From Dehalococcoidales bacterium (GTDB lineage Bacteria; Chloroflexota; Dehalococcoidia; Dehalococcoidales; UBA5627), in assembly GCA_012520835.1 (NCBI GenBank), contig JAAYNN010000042.1, forward strand, positions 1 through 6,814: DNA of 6,814 bases, in the 5' to 3' direction. The notes under the pieces were generated by a model that saw only the letters and a list, made by a program, of their open reading frames with translations, was not told where the DNA came from and made no database searches. Positions within the stretch are counted from its first letter, which is position 1, and the number at the start of each line of letters is the position of its first letter. Both the position numbers and the translations under genes were made by a program. Of this stretch, positions 1 to 5,772 are shown piece after piece.

Positions 1-3
1 GAC

Positions 4-84
4 AAACTTATTTCTCAACGGTAGAGTCCCGACAGGTCGGGATTAACCGCCAGGTTCTAGGTTCGAATCCTGGTCGGGGAGCCA
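4..84 (+). pseudogene. degenerate tRNA-Asn-like gene (3' half intact, anticodon arm and 5' acceptor strand disrupted)
   Basis: The 3' half reads as a normal tRNA: anticodon-stem 3' strand CCGCC (47-51), five-base variable loop AGGTT (52-56), T-stem CTAGG/CCTGG around the loop TTCGAAT (57-73), acceptor strand TCGGGGA (74-80), G73 and an encoded CCA (82-84). A D-arm, CTC-AACGGTA-GAG, lies at 14-26. An acceptor ending in A72 with discriminator G, and a loop ending TTAA, resemble tRNA-Asn. Two parts are wrong. The seven bases in the 5' acceptor position (4-10, AAACTTA) do not pair with TCGGGGA. The anticodon stem is replaced by the palindrome at 27-42; the best residual loop, GGATTAA, gives anticodon ATT with G instead of U at position 33. 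I infer a pseudogene or recombination remnant. tRNA-Gln also has a U1-A72/G73 end and is the alternative identity. Sequence left of the window could change this reading. Confidence 0.55.
27..42. repeat. 16-nt inverted repeat inside the tRNA-like sequence
   Basis: TCCCGAC (27-33) and GTCGGGA (36-42) are perfect reverse complements separated by AG. As RNA this would fold with six pairs and a CAGG tetraloop. It occupies the place of the tRNA anticodon stem-loop and cannot provide a seven-base anticodon loop. It may be a small dispersed palindromic element, but only one copy is visible here. Confidence 0.7.
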
Positions 85-104
85 TTTTTATCATGGCTTT
101 CTTT
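80..104 (+). terminator. terminator-like hairpin overlapping the tRNA CCA end
   Basis: AGCCAT (80-85) pairs with ATGGCT (93-98) around a seven-base loop, followed by TTCTTT (99-104). G79 and G78 could extend the stem by wobble pairs. The left arm is made of the tRNA discriminator and CCA, so the 3' end would be shared by tRNA and terminator. The U-tract is interrupted by one C, so strength is uncertain. On the minus strand it has no T-run, so it does not explain mtaB termination. Confidence 0.45.
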
Positions 105-144
105 AGATAAATCCTGCTTCTGTCCCGCATAATTGTCAATGACA

Positions 145-1419
145 TCATAGTTTTATCTCTCCCCACACCCCATCCCCATATAGACGTTCAACCGATACGT
201 TACTAATTACATTGGTTAAATCACTGTCGCTCTCTGTATACACTTTAATATAATTAGCGGAATACCCGCTCCAGATGCCGTTATCGGCCTGTTCCCAGAG
301 TACCCGCAGATTCTTTCCGATATAATTACTGTGGAAAGCAGCGGCTGAATCTTCCGCCAGTTTGAGCATAATATCGCTGCGTTTTTTCTTGACCTGCGGG
401 GATATCTGGTCCGGCATGATGCTGGCTGCGGTGCCGCGCCTCTTTGAATAAGAAAAGACATGGATGCGTGCAAAGCCGATTTGCTTGCAAAAATCATGGC
501 CTTCAGAAAATTCTTGATCGCTCTCTCCCGGGAAACCGGCAATAATATCAGTGGTAATGGCGGCCTCCCCTGCCACGGAGCGGATTAGGGAAACAGCTCC
601 CAGATAATCGGCTGTAGTATAGAGCCGCCTCATTCTCTTTAAAACAGTATCGCTGCCGCTCTGCAGAGACATGTGAAAATGGGAGCATAACCTCCCGTTT
701 TTCCACAATGCTATCAGGCCCGGAGTGATTTCCTGCGGCTGCAAAGATGACAGTCTCAAACGCTCGACTGTGGTTTCTTTAAGTATTATGTCAATCAGGC
801 TCTCCAGTGTCAATCCATCATAATTATACGAACCGATTTCGGTGCCGGTTAAAACAACTTCCCTGTATCCGCAAGAGACCTTTTCCGAAATTTCTTTGAT
901 TATCATCCCGGGGGAAACGCTCTTCTCCCGTCCGCGCACATAAGGCACGATGCAGTATGAACAGAAATTATTGCAGCCGTCCTGTATGCTTATAAACGAG
1001 CGCGTCCTGAGATTGGCGCCGACACCGCCGGCAGTCACAACTAATCCATCGGAAGATACCAACCCCGATTCTATTAAAAGCTGCGGCAGGCTCATCTTCT
1101 CATGATTTCCCACAGCCAGCCTTACGCCATCGATTTTGATAAGGTCGCTTGCGGCGTGCTCGGCATAGCAACCGGCGGCCACTAAAACAGCTCCGGGATT
1201 GCGGCGGTGCGCCATACGTAAGAGATGCCTGGCTTTACGGTCGGCGATATGGGTCACCGTACATGTATTCAAGATATAAACATCGAATTCATCATCGGGG
1301 GCGACGACCTGATAACCCGCCTGGACAAACTTTTCTGATAAAGACTCGGCCTCAGCCTGATTCAGCTTGCAGCCAAGCGTATCGAACGCTGCACGTATTG
1401 TTCTCGTTCCTTTACTCAA
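145..1419 (-). CDS. mtaB: tRNA (N6-threonylcarbamoyladenosine(37)-C2)-methylthiotransferase MtaB
   Basis: This 424-residue radical-SAM enzyme adds a methylthio group to t6A37, next to the anticodon of tRNAs reading ANN codons, giving ms2t6A (family knowledge). The N-terminal methylthiotransferase domain shows the three cysteines for the auxiliary iron-sulfur cluster: C17 in TLGCKLNQAE, C53 in NTCTVT and C84 in AAGCYAE. The radical-SAM triad CxxxCxxC is C149, C153 and C156. The last 60 or so residues look like a TRAM-type tRNA-binding domain. The TLGCKLNQ form and overall length fit MtaB better than MiaB or RimO. The start is TTG, six bases after a clear GGAGG (1426-1430); the next in-frame methionine, near residue 69, would remove two cluster cysteines. 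It is transcribed divergently from recJ and convergently to the tRNA remnant. No terminator is evident. Confidence 0.93.
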   Translation of the reverse strand: MSKGTRTIRAAFDTLGCKLNQAEAESLSEKFVQAGYQVVAPDDEFDVYILNTCTVTHIADRKARHLLRMAHRRNPGAVLVAAGCYAEHAASDLIKIDGVRLAVGNHEKMSLPQLLIESGLVSSDGLVVTAGGVGANLRTRSFISIQDGCNNFCSYCIVPYVRGREKSVSPGMIIKEISEKVSCGYREVVLTGTEIGSYNYDGLTLESLIDIILKETTVERLRLSSLQPQEITPGLIALWKNGRLCSHFHMSLQSGSDTVLKRMRRLYTTADYLGAVSLIRSVAGEAAITTDIIAGFPGESDQEFSEGHDFCKQIGFARIHVFSYSKRRGTAASIMPDQISPQVKKKRSDIMLKLAEDSAAAFHSNYIGKNLRVLWEQADNGIWSGYSANYIKVYTESDSDLTNVISNVSVERLYGDGVWGEIKL

Positions 1420-1425
1420 TCCCTG

Positions 1426-1472
1426 CCTCCGGATGCCAAAAAGATTATAGCAAATGGTGCATATCCTTGCAG
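1426..1472 (-). promoter_or_regulatory. mtaB promoter (extended -10) and ribosome binding site
   Basis: Read on the minus strand, TATAAT (1449-1444) is a perfect -10 box preceded by TGC (1452-1450), an extended -10. A weak -35 (CTGCAA, 1472-1467) lies 17 bases upstream. GGAGG (1430-1426) follows, six bases from the TTG start, so the leader would be only about 18 bases. The -35 occupies the same bases as the candidate recJ -35 on the other strand. Confidence 0.6.
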
Positions 1473-1496
1473 AAAAAGCGGGTATTGTGTTATAAA
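1467..1496 (+). promoter_or_regulatory. candidate recJ-plsY promoter
   Basis: TTGCAG (1467-1472) and TATAAA (1491-1496) are 18 bases apart, and TGT precedes the -10 as an extended element. The ten bases TGTTATAAAT are identical to the -10 region of the hsdM promoter in this window. Transcription from here would give recJ a leader of about 125 bases. The -35 matches consensus at only three positions. Confidence 0.45.
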
Positions 1497-1553
1497 TAGC
1501 CAGAACATTATCACTCTTAACAGATGTTTCAAAATAACGGCATTAAAATAACG

Positions 1554-1620
1554 CCTCTCTCCGGGGCTGTCATCAAAAGACTATGCCGTCATAAAGCAGA
1601 TGTTGCGAAGAGTAGAGAGG
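1554..1620 (+). promoter_or_regulatory. recJ leader with sequence complementary to the Shine-Dalgarno
   Basis: CCTCTCT (1554-1560) is a perfect seven-base complement of AGAGAGG (1614-1620), which is the ribosome binding site of recJ. Between them lie GGC and GTC segments that can pair with later GAC and GCC segments. Folding would bury the recJ ribosome binding site. No known riboswitch class is recognised. Confidence 0.3.
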
Positions 1621-1627
1621 AAGCAAT

Positions 1628-3316
1628 TTGAATCACCTTCGCTGGAATCTCCTGCCGCTGGTACCAGCCGGCCATCCCGCCACCGATTGCGGCTTTTCTC
1701 CCCTGCTTGCACAATTGATGTATAACCGCGGATTAACGAACCCGGCACAAATAGAGGCTTTTATTAAGGCAGATAGCAGCCTGTCGGGAGACCCGCTGCT
1801 GCTGCCCGACATTCACCAGGCTATCAACCGTGTTTACCAGGGTTTACTCTCCGGTGAAAAAATTGCCGTTTACGGCGACTTCGATGTCGATGGGATTACC
1901 GGCACCGCCATACTGGTGCAAGGGTTACAAGCGCTGGGAGGCGATATCACGCCATACATCCCTCATCGCATCCGTGAAGGACATGGGCTTAATTCCGCGG
2001 CGCTGGACTACCTGAAAGGCGAAGGCATATCGCTGGTTATTACGGTGGACTGCGGAGTTACCGGCATCGCACAGGTAAAAAAAGCCAAAAGACACGGGCT
2101 GGATATCGTTATCACAGACCATCACACTCCGCTGGGCGAACTGCCTGAGGCTGTTGCCGTCGTCGACCCCAAGAGAGATGATTCCAAATACCCCTTCGAT
2201 GAACTGGCGGGGGTAGGCGTTGCCTACAAGTTTTTAGAAGCCCTTTACAAAGGCATAGGCTGGGAAAAGCAGATAGCAAATTATCTCGATCTGGTTGCCC
2301 TTGGAACCGTTGCCGATATGATGCCGCTTTTGGGAGAAAACCGCTACCTGGTGAAGCAGGGGCTAAAAGAGCTCAGCAAGAACCGCCGCCCGGGTATCAG
2401 GGAAATTTCAATTTTGGCTGGAATCGATATAGCTAACATCGGCACCGAGGAAATTTCATGGGCGCTGGCTCCGCGGCTTAACGCCGCCAGCAGGCTGGAA
2501 CACGCCTTAACCAGCTATAAATTGATGGTAACGGAATCGACCGAGGAGGCACAGGATTTATCGATACTTTTAGAAGAACAGAACTCGGAACGCCAGAAGA
2601 TGACCAGCCGCTCGCTGGCAAAAGCCAGGGAGCAGGTGCAGGCCAAGGGAATCGCCCCGCTTTTAATCGCCAGCGACCCTGATTATCCGCCCGGCATCAT
2701 CGGACTGGTGGCAGGCAGGCTTTCGGAGGAGTTCTACCGCCCCTCCATCGTCATCAAGGTGGGAGAAAAATCCAGCAACGGAAGCTGCCGCAGCATACCC
2801 GAATTCAATATTATAAAAGCGCTCAATGAATGCCACGAACTGATGAGCGATTTCGGCGGCCATGACAGGGCAGCCGGTTTTACCATGCCAACTAAAAATC
2901 TTGCCAGATTGGAAGAGAAACTCGGACAGATAGCGGAAGAGCAGCTTGAAGGGCTCGACCTGCGCCCCAAACTGGATATCGATGCCGTAACGACGCTATC
3001 GCAAATGGGAGGCGAAACCTATCAATCGCTGCAAAGCCTGGCGCCTTTCGGTATGGGAAATCCTGTTCCCACCTTTTTAAGCCGCAGCGTTGAGGTGGTC
3101 ACCTGCCAGACCATGGGTAATAACGGCGACCACCTGAGGCTGAGACTGAAACAGAACAATGTCAATTGGGAAGCGGTAGCTTTCGGCCTCGGCGAACGTT
3201 CCAAAGGAATGCATTCGCATATCGATATAGTATATAATCTAAGACTGGAACGCTGGCGCGGAGAAGAAAGGCTGCGATTGAATATCCAGGACCTCGCTCC
3301 GTCGAAACAGCGCTAA
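1628..3316 (+). CDS. recJ: single-stranded-DNA-specific exonuclease RecJ
   Basis: RecJ degrades single-stranded DNA 5' to 3' in the cytoplasm, in RecF-pathway recombination, mismatch repair and base-excision repair (family knowledge). The 562-residue protein has the DHH phosphoesterase motifs in order: YGDFDVDG (82-89, metal-binding D84 and D86), VDCGVTG with D141, TDHH (163-166) and ALGTVADMMP with D230. The DHHA1 part follows, with GIIGLVAGRL (356-365) and the substrate-binding GGHDRAAG (410-417). The C-terminal third, including LAPFGMGNPVP (471-481), is the OB-fold region. All key residues are present and the length is normal. The start is TTG, seven bases after AGAGG; the next methionine, at residue 31, would trim the conserved N-terminus. 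The gene heads a short operon with plsY 20 bp downstream. The seven-base complement to its ribosome binding site in the leader hints at translational control (inference). Confidence 0.95.
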   Translation: MNHLRWNLLPLVPAGHPATDCGFSPLLAQLMYNRGLTNPAQIEAFIKADSSLSGDPLLLPDIHQAINRVYQGLLSGEKIAVYGDFDVDGITGTAILVQGLQALGGDITPYIPHRIREGHGLNSAALDYLKGEGISLVITVDCGVTGIAQVKKAKRHGLDIVITDHHTPLGELPEAVAVVDPKRDDSKYPFDELAGVGVAYKFLEALYKGIGWEKQIANYLDLVALGTVADMMPLLGENRYLVKQGLKELSKNRRPGIREISILAGIDIANIGTEEISWALAPRLNAASRLEHALTSYKLMVTESTEEAQDLSILLEEQNSERQKMTSRSLAKAREQVQAKGIAPLLIASDPDYPPGIIGLVAGRLSEEFYRPSIVIKVGEKSSNGSCRSIPEFNIIKALNECHELMSDFGGHDRAAGFTMPTKNLARLEEKLGQIAEEQLEGLDLRPKLDIDAVTTLSQMGGETYQSLQSLAPFGMGNPVPTFLSRSVEVVTCQTMGNNGDHLRLRLKQNNVNWEAVAFGLGERSKGMHSHIDIVYNLRLERWRGEERLRLNIQDLAPSKQR

Positions 3317-3336
3317 TTTAATCGGGTAGGAATAAA

Positions 3337-3972
3337 GTGATGGATATAATCGTAATTAAAATCATCGCTGCTTTTATAGCCGCTTATTTGCTTGGCTCAA
3401 TACCATCAGCCTATATCGCCGGCAGGCTGACCAAAAAAATCGATATCCGCAACGTCGGCAGCCATAACATGGGTGCCATGAATTCGTTTTACAACCTCGG
3501 CAAAGGCGTCGGCATTATGGTACTGGCCACAGACATCTTGAAAGGCGTAGCCGCTGTTGCACTGGCCGACCTTGTGCTGGATATTCCCAACCTCTACATA
3601 TTCATCTGCGGTTTTATAGTGGTACTGGGACACAATTACCCGGTCTGGTTGAAATTCAAGGGGGGCAAGGGGGGCGCCACTGCCATCGGCGCCATAATCT
3701 ATTTCATCCCCTGGGCTATTCCCATCGTGTTAACTATATTCCTGATTCTGACCGCTATTACCAAATTCCCCACCCTCAGCTATGGCATAGCCATGGTGAG
3801 CTTTCCGTTCGTGGCGTGGCTGGTATATGACCGCCCCGATTATATACTCTATACCACCCTGCTGATACTGGTTCCCTTCCTCAGCTATATTCCCAGAATC
3901 AAGGAGATGAAAGCCAGGGGGGGAAGCTGGAAACGGGTGATTAAGCGCAAGAACCTGCAGGATAGATTCTAA
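3337..3972 (+). CDS. plsY: acyl-phosphate:glycerol-3-phosphate acyltransferase PlsY (divergent)
   Basis: PlsY transfers an acyl group from acyl phosphate to glycerol-3-phosphate, the first step of membrane phospholipid synthesis, as an integral membrane protein (family knowledge). The 211 residues hold about five or six hydrophobic segments, roughly 5-25, 55-80, 84-100, 118-140, 147-163 and 169-184. Motif 1 is GSHNMGAMN (41-49), altered from the usual GSGNPGATN. Motif 2, GHNYPVWLKFKGGKG (98-112), is intact and includes H99. The usual C-terminal motif with an HR..N..R pattern is not recognisable; the tail is basic, ending KRKNLQDRF. Start: GTG at 3337 directly followed by ATG at 3340, with TAGG at 3327-3330 six and nine bases away, so either is possible. 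It is co-transcribed with recJ and followed by a terminator. It could be a lineage-specific or paralogous PlsY rather than the main enzyme. Confidence 0.87.
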   Translation: MMDIIVIKIIAAFIAAYLLGSIPSAYIAGRLTKKIDIRNVGSHNMGAMNSFYNLGKGVGIMVLATDILKGVAAVALADLVLDIPNLYIFICGFIVVLGHNYPVWLKFKGGKGGATAIGAIIYFIPWAIPIVLTIFLILTAITKFPTLSYGIAMVSFPFVAWLVYDRPDYILYTTLLILVPFLSYIPRIKEMKARGGSWKRVIKRKNLQDRF

Positions 3973-3993
3973 ATTGCAAATTACCAAAGGCGG

Positions 3994-4022
3994 AAAGGAG
4001 CGGGATAATCCGCTCTTTTTTT
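3994..4022 (+). terminator. rho-independent terminator after plsY
   Basis: GAGCGG (3998-4003) pairs with CCGCTC (4010-4015) around GATAAT, followed by seven T (4016-4022). AAAG before the stem can pair with the first Ts and lengthen it. It lies 21 bases after the plsY stop and closes the recJ-plsY operon, separating it from the restriction-modification locus. Confidence 0.88.
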
Positions 4023-4028
4023 ATCCCG
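4001..4028 (+). other. alternative hairpin overlapping the plsY terminator
   Basis: CGGGATAA (4001-4008) is an eight-base perfect complement of TTATCCCG (4021-4028), with a 12-base loop. Its left arm uses half of the terminator stem and its right arm uses the end of the T-run, so the two folds exclude each other in RNA. It could be an antiterminator, a 3'-end protecting fold or chance. Confidence 0.45.
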
Positions 4029-4127
4029 GCAATAAACTCATTACGGAAAACAGCCTTGGATAGCTGCCGATGGCTAAGGTAATTGTTAAGATTTAATCAA
4101 CAGCCAGCCTTATCTTGGCAATTTTCT

Positions 4128-4145
4128 TTGTAAATATTGTAAATA
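4128..4145. repeat. 9-bp perfect tandem repeat over the hsdM -35 box
   Basis: TTGTAAATA occurs twice head to tail, at 4128-4136 and 4137-4145. The second copy contains the candidate -35 hexamer TTGTAA (4137-4142). A spacing of about one helical turn suits a dimeric or cooperative DNA-binding regulator. Bases 4029-4127 upstream hold only weak, imperfect hairpins and no gene that I can support. Confidence 0.6.
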
Positions 4146-4199
4146 TGAATCTTTTCTGTTATAAATAAGCGTAATATTGTTTGCGATACAGTCAAGGAG
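4137..4199 (+). promoter_or_regulatory. hsdM-fic-hsdS promoter and hsdM ribosome binding site
   Basis: TTGTAA (4137-4142) and TATAAA (4160-4165) are separated by exactly 17 bases, with TGT (4157-4159) as an extended -10. AAGGAG (4194-4199) lies nine bases before the hsdM ATG. This would start the locus with a leader of about 35 to 40 bases. Confidence 0.65.
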
Positions 4200-4208
4200 A
4201 AAGCAATT

Positions 4209-5771
4209 ATGGCTAATAATAGAAAAGAACAGGAACGCGCTGAGTTGCACCGTACTATCTGGAATATTGCTGACGATTTGAGAGGCAGCGTAGACGGCTG
4301 GGATTTCAAACAATATGTACTGGGAATGTTATTTTACCGCTATATATCCGAGAATCTTACAAACTATATCAATGCAGGCGAATGGGAGACCGGCAATACA
4401 ACCTTCGATTATGCCAAACTATCCGACCAACAGGCGGAACAGGCACGTCCAGACCTGGTCGCCACGAAAGGTTTTTTCATACTGCCCGGCGAACTGTTTG
4501 AAAATGTGCGCCGCAATGCCGCAAAAGATGAAAACCTGAATGAAACTCTGGAAAAAGTATTCAAAAATATCGAGTCTTCGGCACAGGGCTACGAAAGTGA
4601 AGACGATTTTAAAGGCTTATTCGATGATATAGATGTCAACAGCAATAAGTTGGGCAGCACTGTAGCAAAACGCAATGAAAAACTCGTCAAGTTGATGAAT
4701 GGCATTGGCGAAATGAAGCTTGGCGATTATAAGGATAACAGCATAGACGCCTTCGGGGACGCCTACGAGTTTCTGATGAGCATGTATGCTTCCAACGCCG
4801 GCAAAAGCGGGGGGGAATTTTTCACGCCGCAAGAGGTATCGGAATTGCTGGCTCACCTCACTTTAGTGGGTAAAACCGAGGTGAATAAGGTATACGACCC
4901 TGCCTGCGGTTCAGGCTCACTGCTTTTAAAATTTGCCAAAATACTGGGAAAAGAAAATGTAAGGTTAGGCTTCTTCGGGCAGGAAATCAATCTCACTACC
5001 TATAATCTCTGCCGTATCAATATGTTCCTGCATGACATAGATTATGACAAATTCGACATCGGGCACGGCGATACGCTGACCGACCCGCTCCACTGGGACG
5101 ACGAACCATTTGAAGCCATCGTTTCCAATCCGCCCTACTCTATCCGCTGGGAAGGCGACAACAACCCGCTTCTTATTAACGACCCGCGTTTTTCACCTGC
5201 CGGAGTGCTGGCGCCGAAATCCAAAGCCGACCTTGCCTTTATCATGCACAGCCTTTCATGGCTTGCCACCAGCGGCACAGCGGCAATCGTCTGCTTTCCC
5301 GGCATACTCTATCGCGGCGGTGCAGAGCAGAAAATCAGGAAATACCTGATTGATAACAACTATGTCGATTGTGTCATTCAACTGCCGGACAAGCTGTTTT
5401 TCGGCACCAGCATCGCCACCTGCATTATGGTATTGAAAAAATCGAAAAAAGAGAACAGCACCCTGTTTATTGACGCTTCCCGCGAGTTCATCAAAGTCAC
5501 CAACAGCAACAAGCTGACCGATGAGAACATCGAACATATCGTTTCCGTTTATAGCGAAAGGAATAATGTAGATTACTTCAGCCGTCTTGTCGGCAATGGC
5601 GAGATCGCCGCACAGGATTACAGCCTTTCCGTTTCCACCTATGTAGCTCAAGAGGATAAACGAGAGGTTATCGATATTAAAAAACTCAATGCCGAAATCG
5701 ATGAAATCGTTGCCCGCGAGGATATATTACGCAAGGAAATTGCCGCTATTATAGCTGAGATAGGAGAGTAG
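4209..5771 (+). CDS. hsdM: type I restriction-modification system methyltransferase subunit HsdM
   Basis: HsdM is the N6-adenine DNA methyltransferase subunit of a type I system. With HsdS it methylates a bipartite target, and with HsdR added the complex restricts unmodified DNA (family knowledge). The 520 residues are full length. The N-terminal HsdM helical domain spans about residues 10-165, including RTIWNIADDLRG. Next come GEFFTP (202-207), the S-adenosylmethionine motif DPACGSGSLLL (230-240) and the catalytic NPPY (307-310), which is the N6-adenine type. The last 40 residues form a charged heptad-like helix that normally contacts HsdS. The ATG has a good AAGGAG nine bases upstream. The AGGAG for fic lies inside its last codons. 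A run of seven G (4809-4815) falls in the codons just before GEFFTP. The partner hsdS appears to begin at 6788; hsdR is not in the window. Confidence 0.95.
   Translation: MANNRKEQERAELHRTIWNIADDLRGSVDGWDFKQYVLGMLFYRYISENLTNYINAGEWETGNTTFDYAKLSDQQAEQARPDLVATKGFFILPGELFENVRRNAAKDENLNETLEKVFKNIESSAQGYESEDDFKGLFDDIDVNSNKLGSTVAKRNEKLVKLMNGIGEMKLGDYKDNSIDAFGDAYEFLMSMYASNAGKSGGEFFTPQEVSELLAHLTLVGKTEVNKVYDPACGSGSLLLKFAKILGKENVRLGFFGQEINLTTYNLCRINMFLHDIDYDKFDIGHGDTLTDPLHWDDEPFEAIVSNPPYSIRWEGDNNPLLINDPRFSPAGVLAPKSKADLAFIMHSLSWLATSGTAAIVCFPGILYRGGAEQKIRKYLIDNNYVDCVIQLPDKLFFGTSIATCIMVLKKSKKENSTLFIDASREFIKVTNSNKLTDENIEHIVSVYSERNNVDYFSRLVGNGEIAAQDYSLSVSTYVAQEDKREVIDIKKLNAEIDEIVAREDILRKEIAAIIAEIGE
4809..4815 (+). 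repeat. G7 homopolymer tract inside hsdM
   Basis: Seven consecutive G encode the two glycines and part of the Glu codon of the SGGEFFTP region (residues 200-207). Gain or loss of one G would frameshift HsdM before its S-adenosylmethionine site. The tract is short compared with established phase-variable repeats, and plsY in this window has a similar run. Confidence 0.6.
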
Positions 5772-5772
5772 C

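Noticed and set aside
27..84. Class II (long variable arm) tRNA reading using AACC-GCCA-GGTT as a variable arm
   Set aside because: It would leave an anticodon loop of four to six bases and no acceptor partner. The five-base variable loop AGGTT with CCGCC as anticodon-stem strand fits standard tRNA geometry better.
216..542. 108-residue minus-strand open frame inside mtaB
   Set aside because: It lies wholly within mtaB in another frame, has no family motif, and mtaB is fully supported.
1149..1499. 116-residue plus-strand open frame over the mtaB 5' end and the intergenic region
   Set aside because: It is antisense to conserved mtaB codons, runs through both divergent promoters, and has low-complexity Arg/Tyr-rich composition with no recognisable motif.
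1539..1555. Imperfect hairpin GGCATTA/TAACGCC in the recJ leader
   Set aside because: One mismatch, a three-base loop and no T-run; too weak to call a terminator or regulatory element.
2734..2970. 78-residue minus-strand open frame inside recJ
   Set aside because: It is a shadow of the DHHA1-coding region with no ribosome binding site or motif of its own.
4046..4077. Possible stem CCTT..AGC/GCTAAGG upstream of hsdM
   Set aside because: It needs a four-base bulge and has no associated signal, so chance is likely.
4097..4313. Two minus-strand open frames across the hsdM promoter and start
   Set aside because: They overlap each other in different frames, cover the hsdM promoter and first codons, and look like nothing known. 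A small antitoxin-like gene here was considered but has no support.
5256..5651. 131-residue minus-strand open frame inside hsdM
   Set aside because: It is the longest shadow frame, but it mirrors conserved hsdM codons and shows no domain.
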